This document shows positions 42,530 through 52,035 of a stretch of 64,000 bases of DNA, piece after piece. The position numbers and the translations under genes are program-made. Location: assembly GCA_965215615.1 (NCBI GenBank), contig OZ244068.1:2046001-2110000 (forward strand), given 5' to 3'. This stretch comes from CBDATA01 sp965215615 (GTDB lineage: Bacteria > Acidobacteriota > Vicinamibacteria > Marinacidobacterales > Marinacidobacteraceae). How positions within the stretch are numbered: position 1 is the first letter of the stretch; every line of letters starts with the position of its first letter. Below the pieces are notes generated by a model. The model worked only from the letters and a program-made list of their open reading frames with translations. It had not been told where the DNA came from and did not search any database.

Positions 42530-43783
42530 TCAGCGCAGGCGGATGCGGTCGCGCCCGCTCCACGCGGAAGTATCGGACAGTACGACGATGTCGCCCTCGA
42601 CGAGCCCGGACACCACCTCGATCGTCTGGACCGAAGAGCGCCCGAGCAGGACCCGCGCACGAGCCGCGGTTTCCCCGTCCGGCTCCAGACGGAAGAGCTC
42701 GACGCTCTCCCCTTCTCCACCGAGCGCCGGGCGGCCCAGGTGGAGAACATCCGGAATCCGCTCCACTTCGATGATCGCGTCCACCGAGAGATCGGCTCGC
42801 GCCCCGGCTGGCAAACCCTCCCGAAATTCCACGTCCACCGCCACCGTCCCTTCCCGAACCGCGGGATCCACGCGGCTCACCCGGCCCTCGACCACCCCGC
42901 TGCGGGTGTCCACCCGAACCGGCTGGTCGATCTCGATATCTCCCGCCCGCACCTCCGCCACCCGAAGTTCGGCCTTCAGTCGCGACGGGTCGGCCACCCG
43001 GGCGAGCCGCGCTCCCGGCCGGATCCGCTCTCCGACTTCGACCGCGACTTCCTGGAGCACGCCGGCCATTCCGGCGCGCACGGTGAGCGCTTCGAGCCGC
43101 GCCCGGCTCCCGGCCACCGCCGAACGCGCCCCGTCCACTCGAGCCTCGTGGGCTTCGACCCGCGCCTCGGCCTCGGCTTCGACGAGCCGGAGACTCTCTT
43201 CACCGAGCCGCGCCCGCTCCCGCAGTTCCCGGGCCGTGAGCCGACTGGTTTCGAGTTCGATATCGCCGATGATTCCCTCGCGGTGGATCTCGGCATCGGC
43301 ATCCACGTCCAGCTCCGCCTGGCGCGCTTCCGACACGAGCGCCGCGAGCCGGGAGCGCTCGGCCAGCAGCTCACGACGAATCTGAACCCGGAGGTCATCG
43401 AGATCGGCCTCGAGCGCCGAGAGCGTCAGCCGGGCCTCGGCGTCGAGCTGTTCCACCGCCGGTTCCTCGAGCACCAGGATGACGCTTTCGGGCTCCACCC
43501 GGGCACCGGGAAGCAGCAGGATTCGGCCCACTTCGCCGGAAGTGGCGGCGCTCACCCATCGCGACTCGAACGGCGCGAGCGTTCCCGGCGCACGGACCGC
43601 GCGAATCATCTCGCCGCGTCGCACCGTATCGAGAAGGGCCGCCTGGCGATCCACCACCGGCATCGCCGGGTCGAGCCGGAGCAGCAGGACGAGGATGAGA
43701 AGCAGGAGCCCCGCTGCCGGGATTCCGAGAAGAAAGCGCCGCCGGCGACGGCTCTCCCTGACCCCTTCCCTCGCGATGTCCAT
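42530..43783 (-). CDS. Periplasmic adaptor subunit (HlyD/MacA family)
   Basis: A 417-residue membrane-fusion protein. One N-terminal transmembrane helix (about residues 17-36, LLGIPAAGLLLLILVLLL) is followed by a lipoyl half-motif (ATSGEVGRILLLPGARVEPE), a long coiled-coil hairpin (about 115-220, rich in Glu, Arg, Ala), the second lipoyl half (AGMAGVLQEVAVEVGERIRP) and beta-barrel/membrane-proximal domains. It would link an inner-membrane exporter with an outer-membrane channel. It precedes the ABC ATPase on the same strand. A coupled permease and outer-membrane factor are not in the window. It starts ten bases after the phosphatase-family gene. Confidence 0.9.
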   Translation of the reverse strand: MDIAREGVRESRRRRRFLLGIPAAGLLLLILVLLLRLDPAMPVVDRQAALLDTVRRGEMIRAVRAPGTLAPFESRWVSAATSGEVGRILLLPGARVEPESVILVLEEPAVEQLDAEARLTLSALEADLDDLRVQIRRELLAERSRLAALVSEARQAELDVDADAEIHREGIIGDIELETSRLTARELRERARLGEESLRLVEAEAEARVEAHEARVDGARSAVAGSRARLEALTVRAGMAGVLQEVAVEVGERIRPGARLARVADPSRLKAELRVAEVRAGDIEIDQPVRVDTRSGVVEGRVSRVDPAVREGTVAVDVEFREGLPAGARADLSVDAIIEVERIPDVLHLGRPALGGEGESVELFRLEPDGETAARARVLLGRSSVQTIEVVSGLVEGDIVVLSDTSAWSGRDRIRLR

Positions 43784-43792
43784 GTCGAGCCG

Positions 43793-45697
43793 TCAACGAG
43801 AGGGAGGTTCTCCGGTCCCCGCCGCCCGCCGGGCCGGCTCGACGAGCGGGGAGACATCCAGCAACGACCGGCCGGGAAGCGCCGGGTCGGAAGGGAGGCC
43901 CATGATGTCGAGCGCGGTCGGAACCACGTCCAGCGCGCTCATGCGCGGCCAGCGGGCTCCTCGGGGGATTTTGGGCCCCCACGCGGCGAACGTCGCCTGC
44001 ATGTCCCGGCGGGTCGGCAAAAAGCCGTGATTTCCCTGCGGCCGGATCGTGGTCACGATCTCTTCGGCCGGCCGCGCCGAGAGCAGGAACCCGGGGCGCA
44101 GCCGGGGGAACCGCTCCCCGGTCGAATCTCCTCCGGGATAGACGAATCCGACCCGAAGATCCTCGGGAACGCGGAGCAACCCGGTCACCACCGGCTCCCC
44201 CTGGTGGCGAATCGCAAGCACGGCTTCCTCCACCTCGCGCCAGATACGCGCCTCTTCTTCTTCCGGCACGATTCCGGAGGGACGCGAGTCCCGGTTGAGC
44301 GCGATGCTCCCGTCACCGGTAGTCAGCAGCATGGCCTGGGTCCGGGAGAGATCGGGCAATCCGTTTTCGTCGAATGCGAGGAGTCCGGCGCGCTCGAGCG
44401 CCTCGTTGAGGTGGACGGCCCGGTTGACCCCTGCCATGCCGTGATCGGCGACCACCACGAGATGGGCACCGTGCTCTTCGGCGAGATCGAGCATCCGCCC
44501 GAGCACCCGGTCCACTTCGACGAACGCTGCCCGGAGGGTGGGCGCGACCGCTCCTGCGATTTCCGGATCCGGATCGAAGCGCTCGTCCACGAGGCCATGG
44601 AAGAGGTGCCCCGCTTCGTCGGCGATCGGCAAATAGAGCGCGACGAAATCCCAGTCGGGAATGGTGACGGCCGCTTCGAGGTGTTCGAGTCCGTCCTCGG
44701 CGATCCGCGCCACGATCTCCCGGACCCGGCTCTCGGTCGTCCCGTCGAGCGGCGACCCGAGCCTCCCGGAGACGTATCCGGAAGCACCGATCGTCCGGGA
44801 CCAGGCCGGAACCCCGAGCCGCTCGCGAAACGCCGCCTCTCCATGCATGGCGACCGCGCTCGCCCCGGTCCGAAACACCACCGAAGTGCCGGTGGCTGCG
44901 TCCGCCTCGAACGCCCGGACCCGGAATTCGACCCGCTCGCCGCCCCGGAGCGCTCCGATCCGCGAAGAGAACCCGCCCTCCGGCCCCACCCGAACCAGCG
45001 CGAGCCACGGGCTCTCTTCTTCCTCCATTCGGATTCCGAGAGTGTCCCAGCCGGCGGCGGGGTGGGCCGGATCGTCGAAAAAGCGCCCGACGAAACCGGA
45101 GTCGCCGACGCGGAAAGAGAAGATGCCGTCCGGATGACGAGTGGTCAGCGTTTCGGGATCCAGCCGCTCCCCCGCGTACCCGGTCAAAAGAAACAAGCGG
45201 TCCCGCGCATCCTCCGACAGGTCGCGAAGCGCGGCCGCGATGGGCCAGGTATGGGTCGTGTGGAGCGCGATCGCACGGGAACCGCTCCGGGCGAGCCGGA
45301 TCCACAGCGGATCCACCCGCAGCGCCTCCGCAGAAAAACCGTCCCCGGTTTCGAGCAGGGAATGGCTCCCGGCGGGTGAGAGGAGCAGGGTGTTCCCGGT
45401 GATCCCGTTCACCCGCGGAGGCTGCCCGGTCCAGATCATCGCGAAAGACGGGGCGGTCTTCGAGGGGAAAGCGGGGACCAGCCCGTCCGAGAAGGCACCC
45501 TCGGCGCGAAGGCGCGCGAAGTTGGGGAGCGCCCCTTCCTCCAGATAGCCGGAGACGAGAGCCTGTCCTCCGCCGTCCACGGCGAGCACCATGAGCTTCC
45601 CGCTGGCCCCGGCGAAAGCCGCCGGGAGCAGGAAGCAGGGGAGAAGCCAGAAGCGCGGACGCGCGAAGACTCCGCAAGCCGCCAGGACATAGCTCAT
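43793..45697 (-). CDS. Exported alkaline-phosphatase-superfamily enzyme (NPP-like)
   Basis: A 634-residue secreted hydrolase of the nucleotide pyrophosphatase/phosphodiesterase branch. After a leader (about 1-32, FWLLPCFLLPAAFAGAS) come the metal-binding Asp in VLAVDGGGQALV, the probable nucleophile Thr in FPSKTAPSFAMIWTG, the central NGITGN segment, the metal ligand region YLPIADEAGHLFHG and VVVADHGMAGV, then a C-terminal NHGFLPTRRDMQATFAAWG region with the last histidine. Zinc ligands thus appear complete. Substrate classes in the family include nucleotides, phospholipids and phosphonates; none is singled out. It is divergent from apaG with a short (about 38-base) gap. Confidence 0.87.
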   Translation of the reverse strand: MSYVLAACGVFARPRFWLLPCFLLPAAFAGASGKLMVLAVDGGGQALVSGYLEEGALPNFARLRAEGAFSDGLVPAFPSKTAPSFAMIWTGQPPRVNGITGNTLLLSPAGSHSLLETGDGFSAEALRVDPLWIRLARSGSRAIALHTTHTWPIAAALRDLSEDARDRLFLLTGYAGERLDPETLTTRHPDGIFSFRVGDSGFVGRFFDDPAHPAAGWDTLGIRMEEEESPWLALVRVGPEGGFSSRIGALRGGERVEFRVRAFEADAATGTSVVFRTGASAVAMHGEAAFRERLGVPAWSRTIGASGYVSGRLGSPLDGTTESRVREIVARIAEDGLEHLEAAVTIPDWDFVALYLPIADEAGHLFHGLVDERFDPDPEIAGAVAPTLRAAFVEVDRVLGRMLDLAEEHGAHLVVVADHGMAGVNRAVHLNEALERAGLLAFDENGLPDLSRTQAMLLTTGDGSIALNRDSRPSGIVPEEEEARIWREVEEAVLAIRHQGEPVVTGLLRVPEDLRVGFVYPGGDSTGERFPRLRPGFLLSARPAEEIVTTIRPQGNHGFLPTRRDMQATFAAWGPKIPRGARWPRMSALDVVPTALDIMGLPSDPALPGRSLLDVSPLVEPARRAAGTGEPPSR

Positions 45698-45735
45698 GGG
45701 ACTGCCCCTATTCTGACCGTTGGAAGCGGAGCGCC

Positions 45736-46152
45736 GTGCTACGATGCGAAACGGTGCTTCGGGAAACCTTCACTTCCACGGCCACGACCCGTCACATCCG
45801 GGTGGATGTGGAAGCCCGCTACCGGGACATGCAGTCGAAACCCGAGCCGGTCTGGCTGTTCCAGTACGACATCGAGATCACCAACGAGTCGGCCGATCTG
45901 GTGCAACTGGTGAGCCGTCACTGGATCATCGAACACGGCAACGACCAGGTGGAGGAAGTCCGGGGCCCCGGAGTGGTCGGTGCCCAGCCGTGGATCGCCC
46001 CCGGCGAACGCTTCGAGTATTCCTCGTGGTGCCCGCTGAAAGCGCCTTTCGGCCTGATGCGGGGTTCCTATCTGATGGAGCGGGTAGGCGGCGAGCGCTT
46101 TTCGGTCGAAGTCGCCCCGTTCACCCTGAGCCCCCCCACGCGGCTCCACTGA
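45736..46152 (+). CDS. apaG: ApaG domain protein
   Basis: A 138-residue cytosolic protein with the single ApaG beta-sandwich (immunoglobulin/fibronectin-like): PVWLFQYDIEITNESADLVQ, LVSRHWIIEHGN, VVGAQPWIAPGERFEYSS and MRGSYLMERVGGERFSVEV are the family blocks. The function is unclear; links to cobalt/magnesium resistance and diadenosine tetraphosphate levels come from enterobacteria. GTG 45736 is taken as start; an in-frame GTG at 45754 would remove six residues and is equally possible. It sits 23 bases upstream of the methyltransferase gene, in the same direction. Confidence 0.92.
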   Translation: MLRCETVLRETFTSTATTRHIRVDVEARYRDMQSKPEPVWLFQYDIEITNESADLVQLVSRHWIIEHGNDQVEEVRGPGVVGAQPWIAPGERFEYSSWCPLKAPFGLMRGSYLMERVGGERFSVEVAPFTLSPPTRLH

Positions 46153-46175
46153 CCCGGCTTTCGAGAGCGACCGGC

Positions 46176-46985
46176 GTGGCCGAGCGTCGCCTTCGGGACA
46201 GCATGGCGGCCCGCGCCGATCGCCACGATCTCTACCAGCGTTCGGTCCAGGATGCACCCGCCGATGCCCTGCTGCTCGCGGAACAATTCCGCCGGATCCG
46301 GAATCGGGAACCCGGGTCCCTCCGGGAGGATTTCTGCGGAACCGCGGCGCTCGCCTGCGAGTTCGTGGCGCAGGGCAAGGACCGGACAGCCATGGGTGTG
46401 GACCTCGACCCGGAGCCCCTCGCCTGGGCCGAGGAACACAACCTGGCAGCGCTCGACGAAAAGGCCCGGCGACGGGTCCGGCTGATCGAGTCGGATGTGC
46501 TGGATGTCTCGGAACCCGCCGACGTGATCGTCGCACTGAACTTCAGCTACTGGATCTTCGAGACCCGGGACCTGATGCGCCGCTATTTCCGGCAGGTTCG
46601 CGAGGCGCTCCCCGAAGACGGGCTCTTTTTCGCGGACGCGTACGGAGGATCGGATTGCCACGAGGAGAAGGAATATCTCCGCAACGAGGATGGCTTCGAG
46701 TTCCTCTGGGACCAGATGGCCTATGACCCGATCAGCGGACACATGGAATGCGCCATCCACTACCGGTTCCCGGACCGGAGCCGGATGAGCAACGCCTTCC
46801 GGTACGCCTGGCGTTTCTGGACGCTCCCCGAAATCCGCGAGATCCTGGCAGAAGCCGGCTTTTCACGGAGCCGGATCCTGTGGGAGGGGAGCGACGCGAA
46901 CGGGGACGGCAATGGTGAGTTCGAAGAGGTCGAGACCGGGACCGCGGACGAAACCTGGATCGCCTACATCGTTTCGGAACCCTGA
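46176..46985 (+). CDS. Class I SAM-dependent methyltransferase
   Basis: A 269-residue protein with a Rossmann-type methyltransferase fold. LREDFCGTAALACEF is motif I (unusual Cys in the glycine loop, typical of one family of unknown target), MGVDLDPEPLAWAEEH is motif II, and SDVLDVSEPADVIVALNFSY contains motifs III-IV. The N-terminus DRHDLYQRSVQDAP and the aromatic patch FLWDQMAYDPISG are also recognisable for this group. The start is put at GTG 46176; an ATG at 46203 is possible. The substrate is unknown. It shares direction and close spacing with apaG and the following CinA/MoaB-type gene. Confidence 0.82.
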   Translation: MAERRLRDSMAARADRHDLYQRSVQDAPADALLLAEQFRRIRNREPGSLREDFCGTAALACEFVAQGKDRTAMGVDLDPEPLAWAEEHNLAALDEKARRRVRLIESDVLDVSEPADVIVALNFSYWIFETRDLMRRYFRQVREALPEDGLFFADAYGGSDCHEEKEYLRNEDGFEFLWDQMAYDPISGHMECAIHYRFPDRSRMSNAFRYAWRFWTLPEIREILAEAGFSRSRILWEGSDANGDGNGEFEEVETGTADETWIAYIVSEP

Positions 46986-46998
46986 TCGGAATCCTGCA

Positions 46999-47727
46999 AT
47001 GGGCTCGCGACTCTCGAAACACCCGACCGCTGCCCTGCTGGTGATCGGCAACGAAATCCTCGCCGGGAAGATCGCCGACACCAACACCTTCCGCCTGGCG
47101 GCGCTCCTTCGCAGGAAAGGCGTGGCGCTTCATCGTGCGGTCACCGTGCTCGACGACCCCGAGGAAATCGCGGCGGAGGTCCGAATCCTGAGCGCCTCCC
47201 ACGACCACCTCTTCACTTCCGGCGGAGTGGGCGGCACCCACGACGATGTCACGATGGAGGGAGTGGCCGCGGCGTTCGGAGTCGAAGTGCACCACGCGCC
47301 GGGGATCCTCGCGGCGCTCGAGGCGCGCGGCTTCGGCGAAAGCCACCGGGGCCTCGCGCGGGCACCGCGGGGGGCACGCCTCGTGGGGGAGCCGGATGCC
47401 TGGCCGGTGGTCGTCATGCGAAACGTCTGGATCCTGCCCGGACTGCCATCCGCCTTCGAGCGCAAGCTCAGGATCGTGGCAGGGCACCTCGCGGCGGGGC
47501 CGCAATACTTCGGCGAGACGCTCGAACTCCCGACCCCGGAGGAGCAGTTGATCCCGGCGCTGGATGCCGTGGTTGCGGCCCACCCGGAAGTCGAGATCGG
47601 CTCCTATCCCCACGCCGCCGGGACGCGCATCACCTTCGACGGCGACGAAGAGGCGATGGTGGCGGCGGCGGCCCGGGATCTCCGCCGAAGAATATCTACC
47701 GGAAACGGAACCCGATGTCCACGCTGA
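46999..47727 (+). CDS. CinA-N/MoaB-type molybdopterin-binding-like protein
   Basis: A 242-residue protein with a MoCF-like domain (about 10-170): ALLVIGNEILAGKIADTNTF, then TSGGVGGTHDDVTMEGVAAA, the ligand-binding loop, and WILPGLPSAFERKLR. This is the layout of the N-terminal half of CinA and of stand-alone competence/damage-inducible A family proteins, without the C-terminal deamidase. The role may be in nucleotide/cofactor repair; molybdenum cofactor work is not implied by the fold alone. The ATG at 46999 follows the methyltransferase by 13 bases. Its 3' end overlaps the convergent barrel gene by 32 bases. Confidence 0.85.
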   Translation: MGSRLSKHPTAALLVIGNEILAGKIADTNTFRLAALLRRKGVALHRAVTVLDDPEEIAAEVRILSASHDHLFTSGGVGGTHDDVTMEGVAAAFGVEVHHAPGILAALEARGFGESHRGLARAPRGARLVGEPDAWPVVVMRNVWILPGLPSAFERKLRIVAGHLAAGPQYFGETLELPTPEEQLIPALDAVVAAHPEVEIGSYPHAAGTRITFDGDEEAMVAAAARDLRRRISTGNGTRCPR

Positions 47728-48499
47728 CCATGGCGATCAGCGGCTGCAACTCGTTCTGAATCCCGATCATCGGGAGCGGAGCCTCGGACTCCTCGAGCGC
47801 AAACGGAAGCGCGACCTGGTAGTCGAACGAGAGCTGCCGGACGTAGTGCAGATCGAGCCTCGGACGCAGCAGGACCGAACCGATGTGGAAGCCGAACCCG
47901 GCCGAGCCGCCGAGCACCAGCGGCTCGCGAAACACGACGAGCTCGGTGTCCACCGGCACCTCCTCGCCTTCACCGGCGAGCAGGCGGTCGGTTCCCGGGT
48001 CACCCACATAGAGGCGGCCAACGCCCAGCCCGACGAAGAATTCGCGATCCGGCCCGAAGTCGCGGGTCCACAGCAACTGGGCGAAGATCAGGTGCGCCGT
48101 GGCATCATCGGGGGTCTGGCCGAGAACACCGGTGGCACCCGGCATCTCCATCGGGTCGGATTCGAGCGAGTCGGACTCGAGACCGAAGGGAGCGAGATCC
48201 AGCGAGCGAAAGGCACTCCAGCTTCCTTCGATCCCGAAGTCGCCCCATCCGATCCGGGCTCCGGCTCCGATGGCGGGAGGGCTCGTCGTGCGGGACGAGG
48301 TGATCTCCGGAGGCATCTCGTCCGGAACCACGATTCTCGACGTGGACTCCACGTTGAGGCCGAGAAGCGATGGCCGCGCGAACAATTCGAGAGAAACACC
48401 ACTTCCGGTTCCCGGGAACTGCTGGGCAGCCGCCGTTCCGCCGAAAACAGGGAAAAGGAGCAGAAGAGTCAGAGGGAGAGAAACGAGGATCCGGTGCAT
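47696..48499 (-). CDS. Outer-membrane beta-barrel-like protein
   Basis: A 267-residue exported protein with a clear signal peptide (ILVSLPLTLLLLFPVFGG, ending near TAAAQQ). Alternating-strand segments rich in Gly, aromatic and Arg residues follow (IGAGARIGWGDFGIEG, FFVGLGVGRLYVGD, GGSAGFGFHIGSVLLRP), and the last strand VDIGFRFR ends in Phe-Arg near the C-terminus. It resembles small OMP barrels but no named family is recognised. It is convergent with the CinA-type gene and divergent from the M20 peptidase gene, with 51 bases between starts. Confidence 0.72.
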   Translation of the reverse strand: MHRILVSLPLTLLLLFPVFGGTAAAQQFPGTGSGVSLELFARPSLLGLNVESTSRIVVPDEMPPEITSSRTTSPPAIGAGARIGWGDFGIEGSWSAFRSLDLAPFGLESDSLESDPMEMPGATGVLGQTPDDATAHLIFAQLLWTRDFGPDREFFVGLGVGRLYVGDPGTDRLLAGEGEEVPVDTELVVFREPLVLGGSAGFGFHIGSVLLRPRLDLHYVRQLSFDYQVALPFALEESEAPLPMIGIQNELQPLIAMVSVDIGFRFR

Positions 48500-48550
48500 G
48501 GCATGATGGTAGCTCGGTACACTCGCTCCGAACCTCCCGGAGGGCTTCTC

Positions 48551-49969
48551 ATGCGTCCGCTATTCGTCGTGCTGTTCTGCCTGTTCGCCGGCGCGGCTTC
48601 CGCGCAGGACAGCGGCCGGATCCTCGATTCGTTCCTCGATGCCCAGCGGGCCGACTTCGACGAAGTGGCGCTACGCATCTGGGGATGGGCCGAAGTCGGG
48701 TATCAGGAGGAGAAGAGCTCGGGGCTTTTGCAGGAGCAGCTCCGCGCCGGAGGGTTCCGGGTGGAGTCCGGAGTAGCCGGAATGCCCACCTCCTTCATCG
48801 GCGAGTGGGGCGAGGGCGGCCCGGTGATCGGCATCCTCGCCGAGTTCGATGCCCTGCCGGGAGTGAGCCAGGCGGCGGTTCCCGAGCCGATGGCGGGCGA
48901 GAACATCGAAGCGGGACACGCCTGCGGGCATCACCTCTTCGGGACCGCGTCGGTCGCCGCCGGACTCGCGGTCCGGAACTGGCTGGAGCAGACCGGAACT
49001 CCGGGCCGTATCCGGGTTTTCGGAACTCCGGCCGAGGAGGGCGGCGCCGGCAAGGTCTATATGGTGCGGGAAGGCCTGTTCGCCGACGTGGACGCGGTGC
49101 TCGCCTGGCATCCGGGGGACCGGAACGACGCAAGCCCCGGCGATTCGCTCGCGAACCTGTCAGCCAAGTTCCGCTTTCGCGGTGTTTCCGCTCACGCGGC
49201 GGGCGCTCCCGAGCAGGGCCGCTCGGCGCTCGACGGGGTCGAAGCCATGAACTTCATGGTGAACCTGATGCGGGAGCACGTCCACGAGCGGAGCCGCATC
49301 CACTATGTCATCACCCGCGGGGGCGAAGCGCCGAACGTGGTGCCGAACTTCGCCGAGGTCTATTACTACAACCGCCATCCGTCGGTGGAGATCGCCCGCG
49401 ACAACTGGGAGCGCATCCTCCGGATCGCGGAAGCGGCGGCGGCCGGAACCGGAACCGAGGTGGAGCACGAGCTGATCCACGGCCTCTACAACCTGCTCCC
49501 CAACGAGACCATCGGCCGCCTCATGCACGAGCACATGGCCGCGCTCGGCGGCTTTTCCTACACCGACGAAGAACGCGAGTTCGCGGCAAAAATCCAGAAG
49601 CACCTCCAGAGCCCGCGCCCGATCGGTTCGCAGAAAGAGGTCATGCCGTGGGCGCGGACCCCGGCCGGCGGCTCCACCGATGTCGCCGACGTGAGCTGGG
49701 TCACCCCCACCGCGCAGTTCCGCACCGCGACCTGGGTTCCCGGCACTCCCGCCCACAGTTGGATGGCGGTGGCGGCCGGCGGGACCAGCATCGGACTCAA
49801 GGGCATGCGCCTCGCAGCGCGGATCCTCGCCCGCACCGCCGCCGATCTCTTCGAGGAGCCCTCCCATCTCGAAGCCGCCCGCGAAGAACTGGAGGCGGCC
49901 CGGGGGCCTGATTTCGCCTACGAGCCGTTGCTCGGCGACCGGCCTCCGCCGCTCGACTACCGAAGGTGA
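48551..49969 (+). CDS. Exported M20 family amidohydrolase/peptidase
   Basis: A 472-residue secreted zinc enzyme similar to aminobenzoyl-glutamate utilisation protein B. It has a signal peptide (RPLFVVLFCLFAGAASA) and an M20D catalytic domain with a dimerisation insert. Visible: GYQEEKSSGLL, EFDALPGVSQ, GHACGHHLFG (metal-binding His-Ala-Cys-Gly-His-His), FGTPAEEGGAGKV (Glu-Glu), and FRGVSAHAAGAPEQGRSALD with the dimer-domain His. The Cys in the metal site is typical of the M20D group. The ATG at 48551 follows CCGGAGGG. It would hydrolyse amide bonds of acylated amino acids outside the cytoplasm. It overlaps the GWxTD gene by four bases. Confidence 0.9.
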   Translation: MRPLFVVLFCLFAGAASAQDSGRILDSFLDAQRADFDEVALRIWGWAEVGYQEEKSSGLLQEQLRAGGFRVESGVAGMPTSFIGEWGEGGPVIGILAEFDALPGVSQAAVPEPMAGENIEAGHACGHHLFGTASVAAGLAVRNWLEQTGTPGRIRVFGTPAEEGGAGKVYMVREGLFADVDAVLAWHPGDRNDASPGDSLANLSAKFRFRGVSAHAAGAPEQGRSALDGVEAMNFMVNLMREHVHERSRIHYVITRGGEAPNVVPNFAEVYYYNRHPSVEIARDNWERILRIAEAAAAGTGTEVEHELIHGLYNLLPNETIGRLMHEHMAALGGFSYTDEEREFAAKIQKHLQSPRPIGSQKEVMPWARTPAGGSTDVADVSWVTPTAQFRTATWVPGTPAHSWMAVAAGGTSIGLKGMRLAARILARTAADLFEEPSHLEAAREELEAARGPDFAYEPLLGDRPPPLDYRR

Positions 49970-52035
49970 CGAAAGCCTCCCGTTTTCTTGCGGTGGCGGC
50001 GCTCTCGGCGCTCGCCGCCCCTGCCTCCGCGCAGGAGATGTTCCCCCTCTCGGAAGCGCACGAGAAGTGGCTCGAAGAAGAGGTCGTCTATATCATCAGC
50101 GACCGCGAGCGGGATGCCTTCCGGAACCTGATCTCGGAGGCCGAGCGAGATGCCTTCATCGAGGCGTTCTGGGACCGGCGCGATCCCGAGTCGCTGACCC
50201 CAGAGAACGAGTACCGGACCGAGCACTACCGGCGGATCGAATACGCGAACACGCGTCTCGCCGGCGAAACACCACAACCTGGATGGATGACCGACCGGGG
50301 CCGCGTGTACATCAAGCTAGGCGAACCGGACGACCGAGAGACCTTCCAGGCTGTCCCCGGCCTCTACCCTGCCGAACTCTGGTTCTACCTGCAACAGCGG
50401 GATATGGCGCTTCCGCCGCTCTACATCCTGTTTTTTCGCGACAACAACTCTGGCCCCTACCGGCAGTTCAATCACGTCTTCGACGATCCCGAAGACCTGA
50501 TGCCGGCCCAAGCTCTCGACATCAGTGATTCCCGCCGCGCGGCCTTCGAGTTTCTTCAAGAAATGTCCCCGCAGCTGGCCCATTCCACAATTACCATGAG
50601 GGCCGACCGTGGACCGGCTACAGGCCTCATGCAGCCAGATCAAGCAAGCCTCGACGCAGCGGCCTTGATGCTCGACATCGAGCGGGCACCGTTTCGCCGA
50701 CTAGATACGAGCTGGGTCTCCTCGGCGGATGCGGGGAGAGGACTCGTCGAGACCGAGTACATGTTCAATTTGATCCCGAGCATGGGACTCACCCGCGTTC
50801 TGCCCGGCCCGGACTCTCTCTTCGCCGGCGTGCTTACACACTATGCGATCGAAATCGAGCCACAGCACTTCACGCTTGCTCAAGAAGAAGATGGAGACGT
50901 GTACTTCACCCGATTCGAAGTCCAAGGAGAAGTAACAGACCGGGAAGGTACAGTGATCTACGGGTTTTCCGCCACACCGTTCCTGCGTCTCACCGAGAGT
51001 CAGTTGCGCGAAGTCGGAGCACGTCCCTTCGCTTATCGAGGCATGTTCCCTCTGATTCCCGGTGACTGGACCTTCCGACTGGTTCTGAAGAACGAAGCCC
51101 GCACCGAGTACACCGTGTTCGAGGACGAGCTATCGGTCCCCAACCAGGGCACCCCCTGGATCGGGCGACCTTTCGTGCTCCACGCTCATAACCCGGCGGC
51201 CGACCTTCACTCAACCTGGACTTCCAGCGGATTCCGCCTGATTCCGAACGCACGGGCCAGCGGCACCGCCGGCGAACGACTCCGGGTAGGCATCGCGGCC
51301 AGCGGCATCAGCTCAGTCCTCCTCCGGGCCTACTCTTGGCAACCCGATGACTCAGTGGGAGGCGAAGTGCCGGAACCCGCGTTCGAAGCTGAGGTTCCCG
51401 TCGACGACGGCTTAGGCGTAGTGGATATCGATCCCACGGACTGGGAAACCGGCCGTTACCTGCTCATAGCTGGCAAGGGAGATCGACAGCGGAGTTCGCT
51501 GTTGGACCTGACTGCACAGCGTGGCGTGAGCACGCCGTGGGGACTGACGGACACTTTCGATCCCCTCGCCGCGGGGGCAGTGCCGGCAACCTTGGGAGAA
51601 CAGAGGCTGCGGATGGGTGAGATAGAACTGGCCCGTCATTTGTTTGAGGCCGCTCTCACGATGAACCCCGATCTCGCACGGGCTCGAATGGTCTTGGCTC
51701 GGATCGCTCTGGACGAAAACCGCGCCGAAGATGCGATCCGTCTTCTTGAACCGGCTCTCGCTCAACAACCCGACGACACACAGATTCTGCGTGCGCTCGG
51801 CGATGCCCACCAGCAGGCCCTTAGCTTCGGCAGAGCCGTCGAACTCTTCGAGCGATCGCTCGTGCTGGAAACGCCGGACACGAACCTGCTCAACAGCCTC
51901 GGCGCAGCCTTGGTTCGTCTGGGAGAGAACGACCGAGCGCTCACCTACCTCGAACGCTCTCTCGACCTTGACGGCAGCCAGGAACATGTTCGGGATCTCG
52001 TCGTCCGACTGCGCTCCCTTTCCGATCCTCCCTGA
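49966..52035 (+). CDS. GWxTD domain protein with TPR repeats
   Basis: A 689-residue exported protein: signal peptide (FLAVAALSALAAPASAQ), a GWxTD domain (about 30-170) with its name motif GWMTDRGRVYIKLGEPDD at 106-123, a beta-rich middle domain, and TPR repeats at about 545-680 (for example LGEQRLRMGEIELARHLFEA, ARMVLARIALDENRAEDAIR). The function of GWxTD proteins is unknown. The GTG start at 49966 overlaps the M20 stop. From about 50260 on, codons such as CTA, ACA, CAA and TCT become frequent, unlike the GC-rich first 290 bases and the upstream genes. The 274 bases downstream hold a small hairpin (52056-52070) and the receptor's promoter region. Confidence 0.88.
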   Translation: MTKASRFLAVAALSALAAPASAQEMFPLSEAHEKWLEEEVVYIISDRERDAFRNLISEAERDAFIEAFWDRRDPESLTPENEYRTEHYRRIEYANTRLAGETPQPGWMTDRGRVYIKLGEPDDRETFQAVPGLYPAELWFYLQQRDMALPPLYILFFRDNNSGPYRQFNHVFDDPEDLMPAQALDISDSRRAAFEFLQEMSPQLAHSTITMRADRGPATGLMQPDQASLDAAALMLDIERAPFRRLDTSWVSSADAGRGLVETEYMFNLIPSMGLTRVLPGPDSLFAGVLTHYAIEIEPQHFTLAQEEDGDVYFTRFEVQGEVTDREGTVIYGFSATPFLRLTESQLREVGARPFAYRGMFPLIPGDWTFRLVLKNEARTEYTVFEDELSVPNQGTPWIGRPFVLHAHNPAADLHSTWTSSGFRLIPNARASGTAGERLRVGIAASGISSVLLRAYSWQPDDSVGGEVPEPAFEAEVPVDDGLGVVDIDPTDWETGRYLLIAGKGDRQRSSLLDLTAQRGVSTPWGLTDTFDPLAAGAVPATLGEQRLRMGEIELARHLFEAALTMNPDLARARMVLARIALDENRAEDAIRLLEPALAQQPDDTQILRALGDAHQQALSFGRAVELFERSLVLETPDTNLLNSLGAALVRLGENDRALTYLERSLDLDGSQEHVRDLVVRLRSLSDPP

